DNA of 64,000 nucleotides from positions 1 to 64,000 of the forward strand of contig PYER01000004.1 in assembly GCA_003017855.1 (NCBI GenBank), given 5' to 3'. This document shows positions 24,545 to 34,790 of this stretch, piece by piece. Position 1 is the first letter of the stretch. Each line of letters starts with the position of its first letter. A program made the translations under genes and the position numbers. Below the pieces are notes generated by a model. It saw only the letters and a list, made by a program, of their open reading frames with translations. It did no database searches and had not been told where the DNA came from. Source of the stretch: a filamentous cyanobacterium CCT1. Lineage in GTDB: Bacteria > Cyanobacteriota > Cyanobacteriia > Phormidesmidales > Phormidesmidaceae.

Positions 24545-27500
24545 ATGACCAACATGATTGGCATGATTGGATGGTTAAGCGGGATACAAGGACACGGTAT
24601 GGAGTGGCTGCACCTGGTTCAGGTGCCAGTGGCGCCAGTAGCGCCAGCGCCGCCGATAGCCACCCCAGAAGATGCTGCTCTTATTTTTTCGGGGCCACAG
24701 TTTTTAATTGCTCTAATATCAGGGCTGGTGCTGGCCTTTGGTTTTCAGCTGCTGCTGACCAACCTGTCGGTGGCCGTTGGCATTTCTGCCCTCGGGCGTG
24801 GTAGCTCTAGCAAACACTCCAGCGGCAGTAGTAACAGCCCGCCAATTACCACTGCTGTAGGCCTTTGGACCATCATTACGGTAAGTCTGGCTCTGTTTTG
24901 CGCCTGTCTGCTAGCGGTTAAGCTAAGCCTCCTTAACAGCGCCCTACTGGGAGGTATTACCGGCCTGGTAATTTGGGGCACCTATTTTTGTCTGCTATTT
25001 TGGGTCAGTTCTACCACGGTTGGTTCCCTAATCGGTTCGGTGGTGAAGACAGCTACGTCTAGCTTTCAGTCTTTGATGGGGACTGCAACCTCTGCCTTGG
25101 GCGCTCGAGCCGCCAGCAACCAGGTTGTGGCCACCGCTGAGGCTACGGCTGCTGCCGTGCGTCAGGAGCTAATGTCTGGCTGGGATAACATCGATATAAA
25201 AGATACGCTGCGTGAATATGTTTCAACCCTGCGATCGCCCAGCCTTGATACGACTGCGCTAGAGTCCGAGTTTGAGCGACTGCTGCAGGAGTCTGGGGTA
25301 GCCCGTGCCGATCGCGAGGCTTTAGCCCAGATCGACCGCAGCGCCTTTGAGCAATTAGTCAGTCGTCGCACCGATCTGTCGGCTCAGGAAACTCGCCGGA
25401 TTGCCGATCGCCTGTACCAGAGCTGGTGCCGGGCCGTTGGTCAAACCCCAGATCGCAACTCTCTGGCTGAACTGACTGACTATCTGAAGTCGGCCCAGCG
25501 CGATGATCTGATGTCGGGCCAGCTGCGCGATCGCCTTGACCAGCTGCTATCGAGCAACAAAAACGATCAGTCAGGCTCCGGGCAAGCGCCGGGATGGCTG
25601 CAGCAGGGCATGGGCATGCTGATGGGGGTCGCCATGCAGCGCCTTGACCTCAATGACATGGACATGTCTGATATTCTGGGCCAGCTCAAGCAAGCGCAGA
25701 GCAAGGTGAGTGGTGCCGCAGCTGCGATCGCATCGGGTGACGACAACGGAGCCTATAACGTTGTCAAAGCTGATGTTGAAGCCTATCTCTCCAGCGCCTA
25801 TCCCTGGCAGCTGCAGCCCGAGCGCATGAAGCAGGACTTCTGGCAGGTCATCTACGACCCCACTGCTGACCCCGGGCAGCTGCGTCAGGCCCTGCTGCCC
25901 CTCAATCGCGCGTTCTTTGCCGACATTTTGTCCCAGCGGGGTCTGCTCACTCAGCAGGAAATTTCCCGAGTATCGGCTCAGCTGGAGGATGTTCGTCGGC
26001 ATGTGCTGGCAGAAGTCTCTGAGCGCTACCGGATAGAGGCCGCCAAGACCCTACAAACTCGGGTTTACACCTTCCTGCAGCGCTCCAGCCGCGACGAGCT
26101 GCTGGCTAGCGACAGCGGCGACCGATTTGCCAGCGTCATCGAAGACCCCTACGCCAGGGCCGAGGATCTGCGCGATCGCTACGCGGCCTTTAGCTACGTA
26201 ACCTTCCGCGACGCTCTCCAGGCACGGGGTGACCTCAGCGAAGCCGAGGTTGACCAAATCGCCCACAGCCTGGAGCGCTCGATGAACAATGCTGCTGCCG
26301 ATGCGGCTGGGCTACAGGCTGCAGCTACGGCCCGCATTGACAACCAGTGGCAGGCCGTGCAGGACTACCTGCGCTCTACGGGCCGCTCAGAGCTTAATCC
26401 TGAGGGCATCAAGGCCGACCTTCAAACCCTGCTGTCTGAGCCCGATGCGGGTATGCACCAGGTGCGCCAGCGGCTCGCTCAGTTCGATCGCGATACCTTA
26501 GTGCAGCTGCTGAGCCAGCGCAACGATATGAGCGAGGAGCAGGTTCAGCAAACCATCGATCAAGTCGAGGCCAACTGGTACCGAACCGTTCACGCTCCGG
26601 CTGCCCTGAGTGCCCAGGCCAAAGCCAAGTACAACGAAGCGACTACGGCGATCGAAAGCTACCTGTTGAGGACGGGTAAGCCCGAGCTGAATCCGGCTGG
26701 CATCAAGCGCGACCTGGAGCTGCTGGTGCAGGATCCGAGGCTGGGTCTGCAGGCCGTGCAGACACGCCTGTCCGATATGGACCGCGACACGCTGGTGAAG
26801 CTGCTCAGCCAGCGGGGCGATTTAACCGAGGCTGAGGTCAATCAGACCATCGATGACCTGCAGGGGGCAATCAGAGACTTACTCAAGCTGCCCCAGCGCC
26901 TTGCTCGTCGGGCCAAGACCCAGGTTATATCCTTTGAGACTGCTCTCGAAGACTACCTGCGCAACACCGATAAGGCTGCCCTCAATCCTGACGGCATCAA
27001 GCGCGACCTCAAGCTACTGCTGCAAGACCCCCGCCTAGGCGCCGACCGGCTGCAGACCCGGCTGTCTAGAATCGATCGCGACACCGTGGTGGCCCTGCTG
27101 GCCCAGCGTCCCGATATGACTCAAGCCGAGGCCGAAGCCGCCGTCGACCGGGTGCTAGAAATTCGGCACCAGTTTGTGGCTCAGATTCGCCAGGTGCAGG
27201 ACCGGGTGCAGGGCGTTATCGAGGGCATTCTAGCCCGCGTTCGTCAGTACCTCGACTCCCTCGATCGCCCCGAGCTAGACTACTACGGCATCAAGCGCGA
27301 CCTGCAGCAGCTGATGGCCGACCCCAAAGCCGGTGTCGATGCTCTGCGCACTCGCCTCAGCCAGGTCGATCGCGATACTCTGGTGGCCCTGCTGAGCTCC
27401 CACGATGCCATCTCCGAGGCCGACGCCCAGCGCGTTATTGCCCAGATAGAAGATGTGCGAACTACGGCTCTCAGCAAAGCCGAGCAGCTTGAGCACGAAG

Positions 27501-27652
27501 TTGAGAAGCGACTCAGCGAGATGCGCTACCAGGTCGAGAAGCAGGTGGAAGACACCCGTAAAACCGCCGCCGCTGCCTCCTGGTGGATCTTTGGTACCGC
27601 CACCATATCTGCCGTCTGCGCCGCGATCGCAGGCAGCCTGGCCACTCTCTAG
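24545..27652 (+). CDS. Large membrane protein with about eight ~98-residue internal repeats
   Basis: A 1035-residue protein. The N-terminus has three or four membrane helices (FLIALISGLVLAFGFQLLL, TIITVSLALFCACLLAV, LLGGITGLVIWGTYFCLLF) around a serine-rich loop; one more helix ends the protein (WWIFGTATISAVCAAIAG). The long middle is helical and repetitive. Units start near residues 225, 313, 416, 510, 607, 705, 803 and 901, each with Y/F-L, LNP-GIKRDL, LL-DPR, L-RLS-DRDT-V-LL-QR-D and a helical ending. The last four are closest. The function is unknown to me. The layout suggests a membrane-tethered alpha-solenoid scaffold. A strong terminator follows, so it is monocistronic. Confidence 0.8.
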   Translation: MTNMIGMIGWLSGIQGHGMEWLHLVQVPVAPVAPAPPIATPEDAALIFSGPQFLIALISGLVLAFGFQLLLTNLSVAVGISALGRGSSSKHSSGSSNSPPITTAVGLWTIITVSLALFCACLLAVKLSLLNSALLGGITGLVIWGTYFCLLFWVSSTTVGSLIGSVVKTATSSFQSLMGTATSALGARAASNQVVATAEATAAAVRQELMSGWDNIDIKDTLREYVSTLRSPSLDTTALESEFERLLQESGVARADREALAQIDRSAFEQLVSRRTDLSAQETRRIADRLYQSWCRAVGQTPDRNSLAELTDYLKSAQRDDLMSGQLRDRLDQLLSSNKNDQSGSGQAPGWLQQGMGMLMGVAMQRLDLNDMDMSDILGQLKQAQSKVSGAAAAIASGDDNGAYNVVKADVEAYLSSAYPWQLQPERMKQDFWQVIYDPTADPGQLRQALLPLNRAFFADILSQRGLLTQQEISRVSAQLEDVRRHVLAEVSERYRIEAAKTLQTRVYTFLQRSSRDELLASDSGDRFASVIEDPYARAEDLRDRYAAFSYVTFRDALQARGDLSEAEVDQIAHSLERSMNNAAADAAGLQAAATARIDNQWQAVQDYLRSTGRSELNPEGIKADLQTLLSEPDAGMHQVRQRLAQFDRDTLVQLLSQRNDMSEEQVQQTIDQVEANWYRTVHAPAALSAQAKAKYNEATTAIESYLLRTGKPELNPAGIKRDLELLVQDPRLGLQAVQTRLSDMDRDTLVKLLSQRGDLTEAEVNQTIDDLQGAIRDLLKLPQRLARRAKTQVISFETALEDYLRNTDKAALNPDGIKRDLKLLLQDPRLGADRLQTRLSRIDRDTVVALLAQRPDMTQAEAEAAVDRVLEIRHQFVAQIRQVQDRVQGVIEGILARVRQYLDSLDRPELDYYGIKRDLQQLMADPKAGVDALRTRLSQVDRDTLVALLSSHDAISEADAQRVIAQIEDVRTTALSKAEQLEHEVEKRLSEMRYQVEKQVEDTRKTAAAASWWIFGTATISAVCAAIAGSLATL

Positions 27653-27671
27653 TCCGCCTCGCTAAGGTAGA

Positions 27672-27702
27672 AGCAGCCGCCCACCGAGGGCGGCTGCTTT
27701 TT
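27672..27702 (+). terminator. Intrinsic terminator of the repeat membrane protein gene
   Basis: Stem AGCAGCCGCCC / GGGCGGCTGCT with loop ACCGA, then TTTT. Confidence 0.9.
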
Positions 27703-27779
27703 GGTTGAGGTCACCCTAAGTTCAGACCCTTCAGCCAGTTCGATTTAACCGTTGCGTTTAGTACACCTAACTATTGACT

Positions 27780-28994
27780 ATGGGTTCTTCCTGGTTTAAG
27801 CCTCTTTTTGCTCCCCTGATTGCGAGCCTCGCGCTTGTAAGCTGCGCCGCCTCTACCCCAGAAAATGGCGCAACTCGCGAGACCACCCCCGAACCGACCC
27901 AAGAAACCGCCCAAACCCCGGCTCCTCCAGTGGTCGAGTCGGTCGAGCCTGTCACCCTGATTGAGGGGCTAGAGCACCCCTGGGGCATGGTCTGGCTGCC
28001 CAATGGCGATATGCTGATTACCGAGCGTCCAGGCCGTCTGCGCCGGGTCAGCAACGGCGAACTAGACCCCACCCCCATCGCTGGCGTTCCCGACGTGCTG
28101 GCGCTGAGCCAGGGAGGGTTGTTAGACCTTGCCCTGCATCCCCAGTTCGAATCTAACGGCTTAATTTACTTTGCCTACGCCGACGGTACTCAGCAGACTA
28201 ACCGAACCCAGGTTGCCCGCGCTCGTCTAGACGGCAACACCCTCACCGACTGGACGGCTATTTTTACCAACAACCGCGATAAGTCTGGTGGGCAGCACTT
28301 TGGCTCGCGTCTACTGTGGCTACCCGACGACACGCTGCTGGTGGCCCTGGGCGACGGCGGCAACCCGCCCCTAGAGCTCGAAGGCGAGCTGATTCGCAAC
28401 CAGGCTCAAAACCGTCAGTCTCTCCTGGGTTCGGTGGTGCGCATCACTGACGAGGGCGAGGCCCCTGCCGATAACCCCTTTGTCGACGAGGCCAACGCCA
28501 ACCCGCTGATCTGGAGCTATGGTCACCGCAATATTCAGGGGCTTGCCCTTGATCCTGAGACCAGTCAGGTTTGGTCTACCGAGCACGGCTCTCGGGGGGG
28601 CGATGAACTCAATCGGCTAGAACCCGGTGAAAACTACGGTTGGCCAGTGGTCACCTACAGCGAAGAATATTCTGGCGGCCCCATCTCCACCGAACAGTCG
28701 CGCCCCGGCATGGTTGACCCCATCACCTACTGGACACCCTCCATCGCGCCGTCGGGGCTGGCCGTGTATCGGGGCGATCGCTATCCTCAGTGGCAGGGAC
28801 AGCTCTTTGCCGGTGGCCTGGTCTCCCAGGATGTGAAACGCATTGAGGTCGACGCTAGCGGCAACCTGGTCAACGAAACCTCCATTCCGATTGGTCAGCG
28901 AGTGCGCTCGGTCAATCAGGGCCCCGACGGGTTTCTCTACGTGCTCACCGATGAGCCCAACGGGCGGCTGATTCGCCTTGAGCCAGCCTCGTAA
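27780..28994 (+). CDS. PQQ-dependent sugar dehydrogenase family lipoprotein
   Basis: The ATG at 27780 starts a lipoprotein signal peptide (MGSSWFKPLFAPLIASLALVSC; lipobox LVSC), giving 404 residues. After a Thr/Pro/Glu-rich linker the six-bladed propeller of the soluble glucose dehydrogenase/YliI type follows: LEHPWGMVWLPNGDMLITER, GGLLDLALHPQF, SGGQHFGSRL with the catalytic histidine, WSYGHRNIQGL, and EHGSRGGDELN. These enzymes oxidise aldose sugars with PQQ, bound with calcium. No pqq genes are nearby, so the cofactor must come from elsewhere. It is probably attached to the outer or periplasmic membrane face. Confidence 0.9.
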   Translation: MGSSWFKPLFAPLIASLALVSCAASTPENGATRETTPEPTQETAQTPAPPVVESVEPVTLIEGLEHPWGMVWLPNGDMLITERPGRLRRVSNGELDPTPIAGVPDVLALSQGGLLDLALHPQFESNGLIYFAYADGTQQTNRTQVARARLDGNTLTDWTAIFTNNRDKSGGQHFGSRLLWLPDDTLLVALGDGGNPPLELEGELIRNQAQNRQSLLGSVVRITDEGEAPADNPFVDEANANPLIWSYGHRNIQGLALDPETSQVWSTEHGSRGGDELNRLEPGENYGWPVVTYSEEYSGGPISTEQSRPGMVDPITYWTPSIAPSGLAVYRGDRYPQWQGQLFAGGLVSQDVKRIEVDASGNLVNETSIPIGQRVRSVNQGPDGFLYVLTDEPNGRLIRLEPAS

Positions 28995-29036
28995 CCATTC
29001 ATCTGCAATCCGTTCATAACTATCTGCAGAAAGAAA

Positions 29037-29069
29037 AAAGGGCACTCCCACTCAGTGGGAGTGCCCTTT
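29037..29069. terminator. Bidirectional intrinsic terminator
   Basis: A 15-bp perfect stem AAAGGGCACTCCCAC / GTGGGAGTGCCCTTT with loop TCA. On the minus strand it is followed by a T run, so it serves the DUF2811 gene; on the plus strand it ends the sugar dehydrogenase transcript less clearly. Confidence 0.85.
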
Positions 29070-29233
29070 GCCTACTGGGCCTCAACCTTCAAAACGACCC
29101 CAAATGGAACAACGAAATGCTTTTGTAGCGGCACGGAGAGAGGCAGTGCGCTAAGATTCCCCCTTGCGATGCCCAACCCTGGAACTGGCTTGCTCTAGAA
29201 AGCCCTGTCGGGATGTTTCGGGGTGCGCCTAGG

Positions 29234-29458
29234 TCAAGCCGCATAGTCGAACACGGCGTCGAGATAGAGGCGGTTAATGCGGCGATCGCTAATGCCGTTC
29301 TGCATCAAAAAGAGCGACAGTGCTGCGCAAAACACTCGATGCTGGCTCCAGGACGGATGGGTCTCCACGTAGTCCCGCATCGCTTCAAACAGCTCCTCTG
29401 GCACCTCCACACTCAGGCTAATTCTCGAGGCCATGGCCGTCATTGATTGTTCACTCAT
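29234..29458 (-). CDS. DUF2811 family small protein
   Basis: ATG 29458 (MSEQSMTAM) is preferred because GGGGAAGTGGAG precedes it; the track start is a GTG two codons earlier. The 74 residues match the cyanobacterial DUF2811 pattern: ISLSVEVPEELFEAMRDYVETHP, then HRVFCAALSLFLMQNG and a terminal helix RLYLDAVF. The first strand and helices resemble a ribbon-helix-helix-like fold, so DNA binding is possible but unproven. It is monocistronic, with a terminator at 29037. Confidence 0.8.
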   Translation of the reverse strand: MSEQSMTAMASRISLSVEVPEELFEAMRDYVETHPSWSQHRVFCAALSLFLMQNGISDRRINRLYLDAVFDYAA

Positions 29459-29464
29459 CTCCAC

Positions 29465-29970
29465 TTCCCCAATCTAAATTTAGACGCCAAAACACGGCCC
29501 CTGCCAACGTCTTTTGCCGACCGGATCCCTTACTGGTAGGGGATTTGGAGGCCACTCACGAGGTTGGAACAGAAGCGCTGTGTAAGCTGGTCGCACCATT
29601 GTCACCAGACTGCTGGGGGATGTCAATCTTGCCAACCGCTCCCTAATCCGCTAGCCCAAATCTAACCCAGACGAGGCTTTAAGGGTTTCAGCGATCCCCG
29701 CCAAACCCATCTGTAGCTCGTGCTACACAATAGATCGGGTGTACCTGTGGACAACACTAATTCCCCGCCCTAGCTCAAACGACTGTGATGCCGTTCGCGC
29801 CTGGGGAAAACCTGGGCATAACTGGGGAAAAGGCTGGGGAAAACTCGGAAAGAAACCGAAGAAAATATAAAATCCAGCTGGGTTTCAGTTTTTTAATAGT
29901 TTGCCTGATTTCGCTTGCGCCTAGATTGCGCCGTTGCCGCCGGCTAGCTCATAGCCCAGGTGTAGACGAG
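29465..29970. other. 506-base region without a gene between DUF2811 and rsgA
   Basis: No convincing ORF on either strand. The sequence CTGGGGAAAA occurs three times within about 45 bases (29811-29855), preceded by a TGTGGACAAC motif near 29749. A hairpin ATCCCTTACTGGTAGGGGAT lies near 29525. I recognise no known RNA class. It holds the promoter of the minus-strand DUF2811 gene and the 3' end of rsgA. Confidence 0.4.
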
Positions 29971-31128
29971 TCAATTCAACTCGTTATCTCCAAGCTGTGG
30001 ATCCAGCACATCCGCCTGGTCCTCGCGCTCGTGGTACAGCGCCTCAAGGGTTTGTTTCTGCTGGCGGCGCGATGGCCGACGGTACTTTTTGGCCTGAAGC
30101 TTAGGTTCCTGGTGCTGCCGCCCCTTTTCGCCCACTCTAACCTTGAGGGCGGCATCGGGGTCTCGCTGTCGCTGTTGGGTTTCCTCGTAGGCCAAAGCCT
30201 CCTCCAGCAGCATCAGGTAAAAGTCGTAGCGCGGCCAGTCAGCATCCACCGCACAGCCGGGGGCACCCCGATGCAGGCAGTCGCTAAACTGGCACTGCCC
30301 CTGGGCCAGCTGCTGCCGCAGCTCTGGAAAACACTGACCTAAGGCGGCTGGGGTAAGATTTAAATCAGGCTGGTTAAAGCCGGGCGTATCGGCCAGCAGG
30401 CCACCTCCCGGTAGCTCAAACAGCTCTACATGGCGGGTGGTATGCCGCCCTCGACTCAGCTTGCCCGAAACCGCTCCCGTTCTCAGGCTAATCTGAGGAA
30501 TGAGCCGATTGATCAGACTGGATTTGCCCACCCCAGACGGCCCAGAAATAACGGTCGTGTGCCCCTGCAGCAGCGGCTGGAGCGTTTTGAGAGGAGCATC
30601 TTCTTCCCGAACGCTCATGATAGTGGCCGCATAGCCCCACTGGCTGAGCTGATCTTGCCAGTACTGTCGAGTGTCGGCGCTGACCAGGTCCTGCTTGTTG
30701 AGCAAGACGCTCACCGGCACACCTGTAGACTCAGCCTGAATTAAAAACCGCCCCAGCTGGTGGGGGTCCAGGTCGGGTTCTGCCAGGGCAAAGACCAGCA
30801 AAATTTGATCGACATTGGCTACCGGCGGACGGTCAAGTATGTTTTGGCGAGGGGCTACGGCTGCGATCGCAGCTCGCCCTCCCGCCCAATCAACTCCTTC
30901 TAGGCTAACCCGGTCTCCCACCATCACCTGCTGACCGATTTTTTTGAGCCGGGCTCGACAGGTGCACAGCAAATCATCTCGTGTGGCCTCAGAAGCCCCA
31001 ACAGAGTCGAGCGCATTAGGGTCGGGCACAACAGAGTCCAACCTAACCCGGTAATAGTTGGCCTGAATCGCCGTCACCAGCCCCCAAAGGCCAGCCTCGT
31101 CAACGCCGTTGGAGCCGCAGGATGCCAT
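29971..31128 (-). CDS. rsgA: Ribosome small-subunit-dependent GTPase A
   Basis: A 385-residue circularly permuted GTPase that checks 30S subunit maturation. It has an N-terminal OB-fold (AIQANYYRVRLDSV), G4 VLLNKQDL, the P-loop GPSGVGKSSLINRL, G3 ADTPGFNQPDL, and a zinc knuckle CQFSDCLHRGAPGC. The C-terminal 60 residues are very basic (KKYRRPSRRQQKQT), longer than in E. coli, fitting rRNA binding. The ATG at 31128 shares its A with the TGA of the TusA-like gene, so translation is coupled. It is the last gene of the grpE-dnaK-dnaJ cluster. Confidence 0.95.
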   Translation of the reverse strand: MASCGSNGVDEAGLWGLVTAIQANYYRVRLDSVVPDPNALDSVGASEATRDDLLCTCRARLKKIGQQVMVGDRVSLEGVDWAGGRAAIAAVAPRQNILDRPPVANVDQILLVFALAEPDLDPHQLGRFLIQAESTGVPVSVLLNKQDLVSADTRQYWQDQLSQWGYAATIMSVREEDAPLKTLQPLLQGHTTVISGPSGVGKSSLINRLIPQISLRTGAVSGKLSRGRHTTRHVELFELPGGGLLADTPGFNQPDLNLTPAALGQCFPELRQQLAQGQCQFSDCLHRGAPGCAVDADWPRYDFYLMLLEEALAYEETQQRQRDPDAALKVRVGEKGRQHQEPKLQAKKYRRPSRRQQKQTLEALYHEREDQADVLDPQLGDNELN

Positions 31129-31379
31129 CACGAGGCCGGGCGTCGCACGTGCAGAACAAAATAATCGGTGCAGTCCTCCAGGTGCTCTACGCTATACCCC
31201 TCCATGGTCAAGCTGTCAGGAACCTGTTCTACAGGTTCACCGGCATCAATCCACACTTCTAATAGGGCTCCTGGGGCCATCTTTTCAAGCTGAAGCTTGG
31301 TGCGCACAAAATTGATCGGGCAGGGGGTGCCCCGCAGGTCCAACTGACTATCTACAGGGGTAGACGCTGAATGGTTCAT
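31128..31379 (-). CDS. TusA-like sulfur carrier protein
   Basis: An 83-residue protein with the TusA/SirA signature: [22 protein letters not shown], whose CP pair carries the sulfur-accepting cysteine. It then has [18 protein letters not shown] and ends in a beta strand. TusA relays sulfur from cysteine desulfurase, for example toward tRNA thiolation. It overlaps dnaJ by four bases and rsgA by one, so it is embedded in a chaperone/ribosome operon; the other sulfur-relay genes are not nearby. Confidence 0.88.
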   Translation of the reverse strand: MNHSASTPVDSQLDLRGTPCPINFVRTKLQLEKMAPGALLEVWIDAGEPVEQVPDSLTMEGYSVEHLEDCTDYFVLHVRRPAS

Positions 31380-32497
31380 CCTCGAAATAGTCCCCCCAAA
31401 AAGCCTTCGATACCGCCTCGGTTGACCTTCTCGCCGCGAATTTCCGCCAGTTTTTCGACCAGCTCGCGCTCCTCGGGTTTCAGTCGGGTCGGTATATCAA
31501 CCTGGACTGTAATTAAATGGTCGCCCCGGCTCACCGGGTTACCTAACTTAGGCACACCGCGATTGTCTAGGGTGAGCACGGTACCAGGCTGAGTACCGGC
31601 CGGTACGTCAAGTTCCTCAGGCCCATCAACGGTATCAATGGTGAGCTTGCAGCCCAAGATGGCCTGTAGGTAGCTAATTTTTAGGTCAGAGAGAATATTG
31701 ATGCCGTCGCGCTTAAACGCCGCATCTTCAGCTACGAATAAGTAAACGTACAGATCACCCGCTGGGCCACCCCGCAGGCCGGCATCGCCTTCCCCCGACA
31801 CCCGTAGCCGGGTGCCATTGTCAACCCCTGCTGGCACGGTAATTTTGAGCTTTTTGGTCTCCTGGGTTTGGCCGCTGCCGCCGCATACTTCGCAACGGTC
31901 CTCAATGACTTCACCCGTGCCGCTGCAGGTGGGACAGGCCGACACCTGGGTAAAGCTGCCAAACGGAGTACGGGTAGCGCGACGGACCTGGCCGCTACCA
32001 CCGCAGGTGCCGCAGGTCGTGGGTCGAGTACCGGGCTTAGCACCGCTACCGGTACAGGTGCCGCAGGTTTCTAAATGACTAATCTTGATTTCTTTTTCGC
32101 CACCAAAGACTGCCTCTTTAAAGTCGAGGCGCAGGTCGAGGCGCAGGTCATCGCCTCGCGTCGGCCCTCGTCGTCGGGCACCCTGGCCCATACCGCCCGA
32201 GAAGCCGCTAAAAAAGCTCTCAAAGATATCGGCAAAGCCACCCATGTCACCAAAGTCTTGGTAGCCACCGGCGCCAGCCCCGATTCCGGCCTCTCCAAAG
32301 CGATCGTAGCGAGCCCGAGTCTCAGGCTCTGAAAGCACTTCGTAGGCCCGATTGATCTCCTTAAAGGTGTCCTCAGCCCCAGGATCCTTATTGACATCCG
32401 GGTGGTACTTGCGGGCCAATCGGCGATAGGCCCGCTTAATCTCATCCTGGTCGGCGTTGCGCGAAATACTTAGAATGTCATAGAAATCACGGGCCAT
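31376..32497 (-). CDS. dnaJ: Chaperone DnaJ (Hsp40)
   Basis: A 373-residue class I DnaJ. The J domain has [11 protein letters not shown] with the HPD motif that stimulates DnaK ATPase. A Gly/Phe-rich region follows ([17 protein letters not shown]), then four C-x2-C-x-G-x-G zinc motifs ([32 protein letters not shown]) and the substrate-binding C-terminal domains. All parts of a full-length protein are present. It starts 93 bases after dnaK stops and overlaps the TusA-like gene by four bases. Confidence 0.97.
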   Translation of the reverse strand: MARDFYDILSISRNADQDEIKRAYRRLARKYHPDVNKDPGAEDTFKEINRAYEVLSEPETRARYDRFGEAGIGAGAGGYQDFGDMGGFADIFESFFSGFSGGMGQGARRRGPTRGDDLRLDLRLDFKEAVFGGEKEIKISHLETCGTCTGSGAKPGTRPTTCGTCGGSGQVRRATRTPFGSFTQVSACPTCSGTGEVIEDRCEVCGGSGQTQETKKLKITVPAGVDNGTRLRVSGEGDAGLRGGPAGDLYVYLFVAEDAAFKRDGINILSDLKISYLQAILGCKLTIDTVDGPEELDVPAGTQPGTVLTLDNRGVPKLGNPVSRGDHLITVQVDIPTRLKPEERELVEKLAEIRGEKVNRGGIEGFLGGLFRG

Positions 32498-32590
32498 AGG
32501 GGGCTACCTAGACAACTCCAGCAACAATCAAACATTAAACCATTTTAAAAGGAGTGCCCACTTTGACCAGGGGTGATACCCGCCCCAGCC

Positions 32591-34546
32591 CTAGTCAATG
32601 GCTTCATAGTCAGCGGTGACGGTGGCATCTAACTCTGAGTCGTGATCGTAGGTAGCTTCATCATAGTTATCTCCTCCAGCCTCCATGTCGGCAAAATCGG
32701 CCGTCGAAATATCCATATCGATATCGGCACTGCCGTCGGTATCGCGATAGACGTTGGTCCCAACGGCAAAGATGGCCGATTGCAGGGCATCAATACATGA
32801 CTGGAAGGTGCCAACATCAATGCCAGGAGACTGGGTAGCTGCCCGCAGCTCGTTGGCCTTCTCCTCCAGATCAGCTCGGGCTAGGTCGTCAAGCAGGCTG
32901 CCATGGTCACGCAGAGTCGCCTCATAGCTGTAGAACAGGTTGTCGGCCCGGTTCGTGAGCTCTGCCAACTGCCTGCGCCGCTCGTCTTCATCGGCGTAGG
33001 TTTCGGCCTCTAGGCGCATGCGGTCAACCTCGCTGTCGCTGAGGCCACCCGTGTTGGTAATGCAAATGCTCTGGGCCCGACCGGTTCCCTTATCAAGGGC
33101 CGCTACGTTGAGAATGCCGTCGGCGTTAATTTCAAACGATACCTCAATCTGCGGTACCCCACGCGGAGCGGGGGGAATGCCGGTCAGCTCAAACTTACCC
33201 AGGCTCTTGTTATCTTTGGCCATAGCCCGCTCGCCCTGCAGCACATGGATTTCGACAGAGGTCTGGCCATCAGTAGCGGTGGAGAACACCTGAGATTTGC
33301 TAGTAGGAATAGTGGTATTGCGCTCGATCACTTTGGTGAAGACTTCTCCCAGGGTTTCGATCCCCAGGGAGAGCGGTGTAACGTCCAGCAGCAGCAGATC
33401 TTTGACCTCGCCTCCCAGTACCCCCGCCTGGATCGAGGCGCCCAGGGCAACGGCCTCGTCAGGATTTACAGAGCGATCGGGTGCTTTGCCGTTGAAATAG
33501 GCGCTAATAGCCTGCTGCACCGCCGGAATGCGAGTCGACCCACCCACCAAAAGAATGCGATCGATCGCGTCAGGGCTGAGGTCAGCATCTTTAAGCGCCT
33601 GCTTGACGGGGTCTAGCGTAGCCTGTACTAACTCTGAGGCAAATTGTTCAAATTGAGCGCGAGTGAGGGCCATTTCCAGGTGCTTTGGGCCTGACTCATC
33701 GGCTGTAATGAAAGGTAAGTTAATCGAGGTCGAAGGCATACTCGACAGCTCAATCTTTGCCTTTTCGGCCGCTTCACGAATGCGCTGAAGCGCCATGCGA
33801 TCGGCGGAGAGATCGATCCCCTCAGCCTCCCGAAAGGCAGCCGTCATCCACTCAACAATACAATTGTCGAAGTCGTCGCCCCCGAGGTGGTTGTTACCGG
33901 CAGTGGCTTTAACCTCAAAAACGCCGTCGCCTAGCTGTAAAATAGAGACATCAAACGTGCCCCCACCGAGGTCAAACACCAGCACAATCTGGTCCTGATC
34001 TTGCTTGTCAAGCCCATATGATAGGGCGGCGGCTGTAGGCTCGTTAATAATGCGCAGTACTTCTAAGCCCGCAATGGTGCCGGCGTCCTTGGTTGCCTGC
34101 CGCTGGGCATCGGTAAAGTAGGCAGGAACCGTAATAACCGCCTGGGTCACCTCTGCACCCAGGTAGGTTTCAGCATCCTGCTTGAGTTTTTGCAGAATCA
34201 TGGCGGAGATCTCTTGGGGGGTAAATGCCCTGCCTCGAATCTGCACATCTACTGTATTGTCGCGTCCGCTAACGCAGACGTAGGGTACGCGGCTGCGTTC
34301 AGCCTCAGTATCCTCCCAGCGGCGGCCAATAAATCGCTTGATGCTGTAAACCGTATTCTCGGCGTTGGTGACGGCCTGACGTTTGGCCAATTGGCCTACC
34401 AGTCGTTCGCCGTTTTTACCAAAGCCAACAATACTGGGTACCGTACGGCCCCCCTCGGTACTGGCAATAACAGCTGGTTTCCCGCCTTCTAGAACGGCAA
34501 CACAACTATTGGTTGTTCCTAAGTCGATACCGATTACTTTACCCAT
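32591..34546 (-). CDS. dnaK: Chaperone DnaK (Hsp70)
   Basis: A 651-residue Hsp70 starting [18 protein letters not shown]. It has the ATPase signatures [25 protein letters not shown] and [11 protein letters not shown], the interdomain linker [18 protein letters not shown], and the beta-sandwich and lid; the tail is acidic. The EVKDLLLLD linker and position next to grpE and dnaJ fit the DnaK2-type housekeeping chaperone of cyanobacteria. No CIRCE palindrome was found upstream. There are 244 bases between grpE and dnaK, enough for a separate promoter. Confidence 0.97.
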   Translation of the reverse strand: MGKVIGIDLGTTNSCVAVLEGGKPAVIASTEGGRTVPSIVGFGKNGERLVGQLAKRQAVTNAENTVYSIKRFIGRRWEDTEAERSRVPYVCVSGRDNTVDVQIRGRAFTPQEISAMILQKLKQDAETYLGAEVTQAVITVPAYFTDAQRQATKDAGTIAGLEVLRIINEPTAAALSYGLDKQDQDQIVLVFDLGGGTFDVSILQLGDGVFEVKATAGNNHLGGDDFDNCIVEWMTAAFREAEGIDLSADRMALQRIREAAEKAKIELSSMPSTSINLPFITADESGPKHLEMALTRAQFEQFASELVQATLDPVKQALKDADLSPDAIDRILLVGGSTRIPAVQQAISAYFNGKAPDRSVNPDEAVALGASIQAGVLGGEVKDLLLLDVTPLSLGIETLGEVFTKVIERNTTIPTSKSQVFSTATDGQTSVEIHVLQGERAMAKDNKSLGKFELTGIPPAPRGVPQIEVSFEINADGILNVAALDKGTGRAQSICITNTGGLSDSEVDRMRLEAETYADEDERRRQLAELTNRADNLFYSYEATLRDHGSLLDDLARADLEEKANELRAATQSPGIDVGTFQSCIDALQSAIFAVGTNVYRDTDGSADIDMDISTADFADMEAGGDNYDEATYDHDSELDATVTADYEAID

Positions 34547-34790
34547 AGCCCGCGGTGCTCACTTAATCGTTCGCTATACCCTTCTAAAATCGGCCCAGAT
34601 TGCTTTATATCCGGACTAATGTGACTAGGTTGCCCGCTTACGCTCAGGAAGTTATCGTTTGCAGCGGCAATTTTCAGGGTATGTCACTCAGACTAGGTCA
34701 GCTAGCGGGCAATAGCTCAGTTTAGAGCAGCTCTATCGGCGCGAAAGTAACAGTGCTGAAGTAGGTCGACTGTCGGCAGACAATGACCTA

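Noticed and set aside
29740-29860. Replication origin (DnaA-box-like TGTGGACAA and direct repeats)
   Set aside because: A single imperfect DnaA box, no AT-rich unwinding tract of note, and no dnaA or dnaN nearby.
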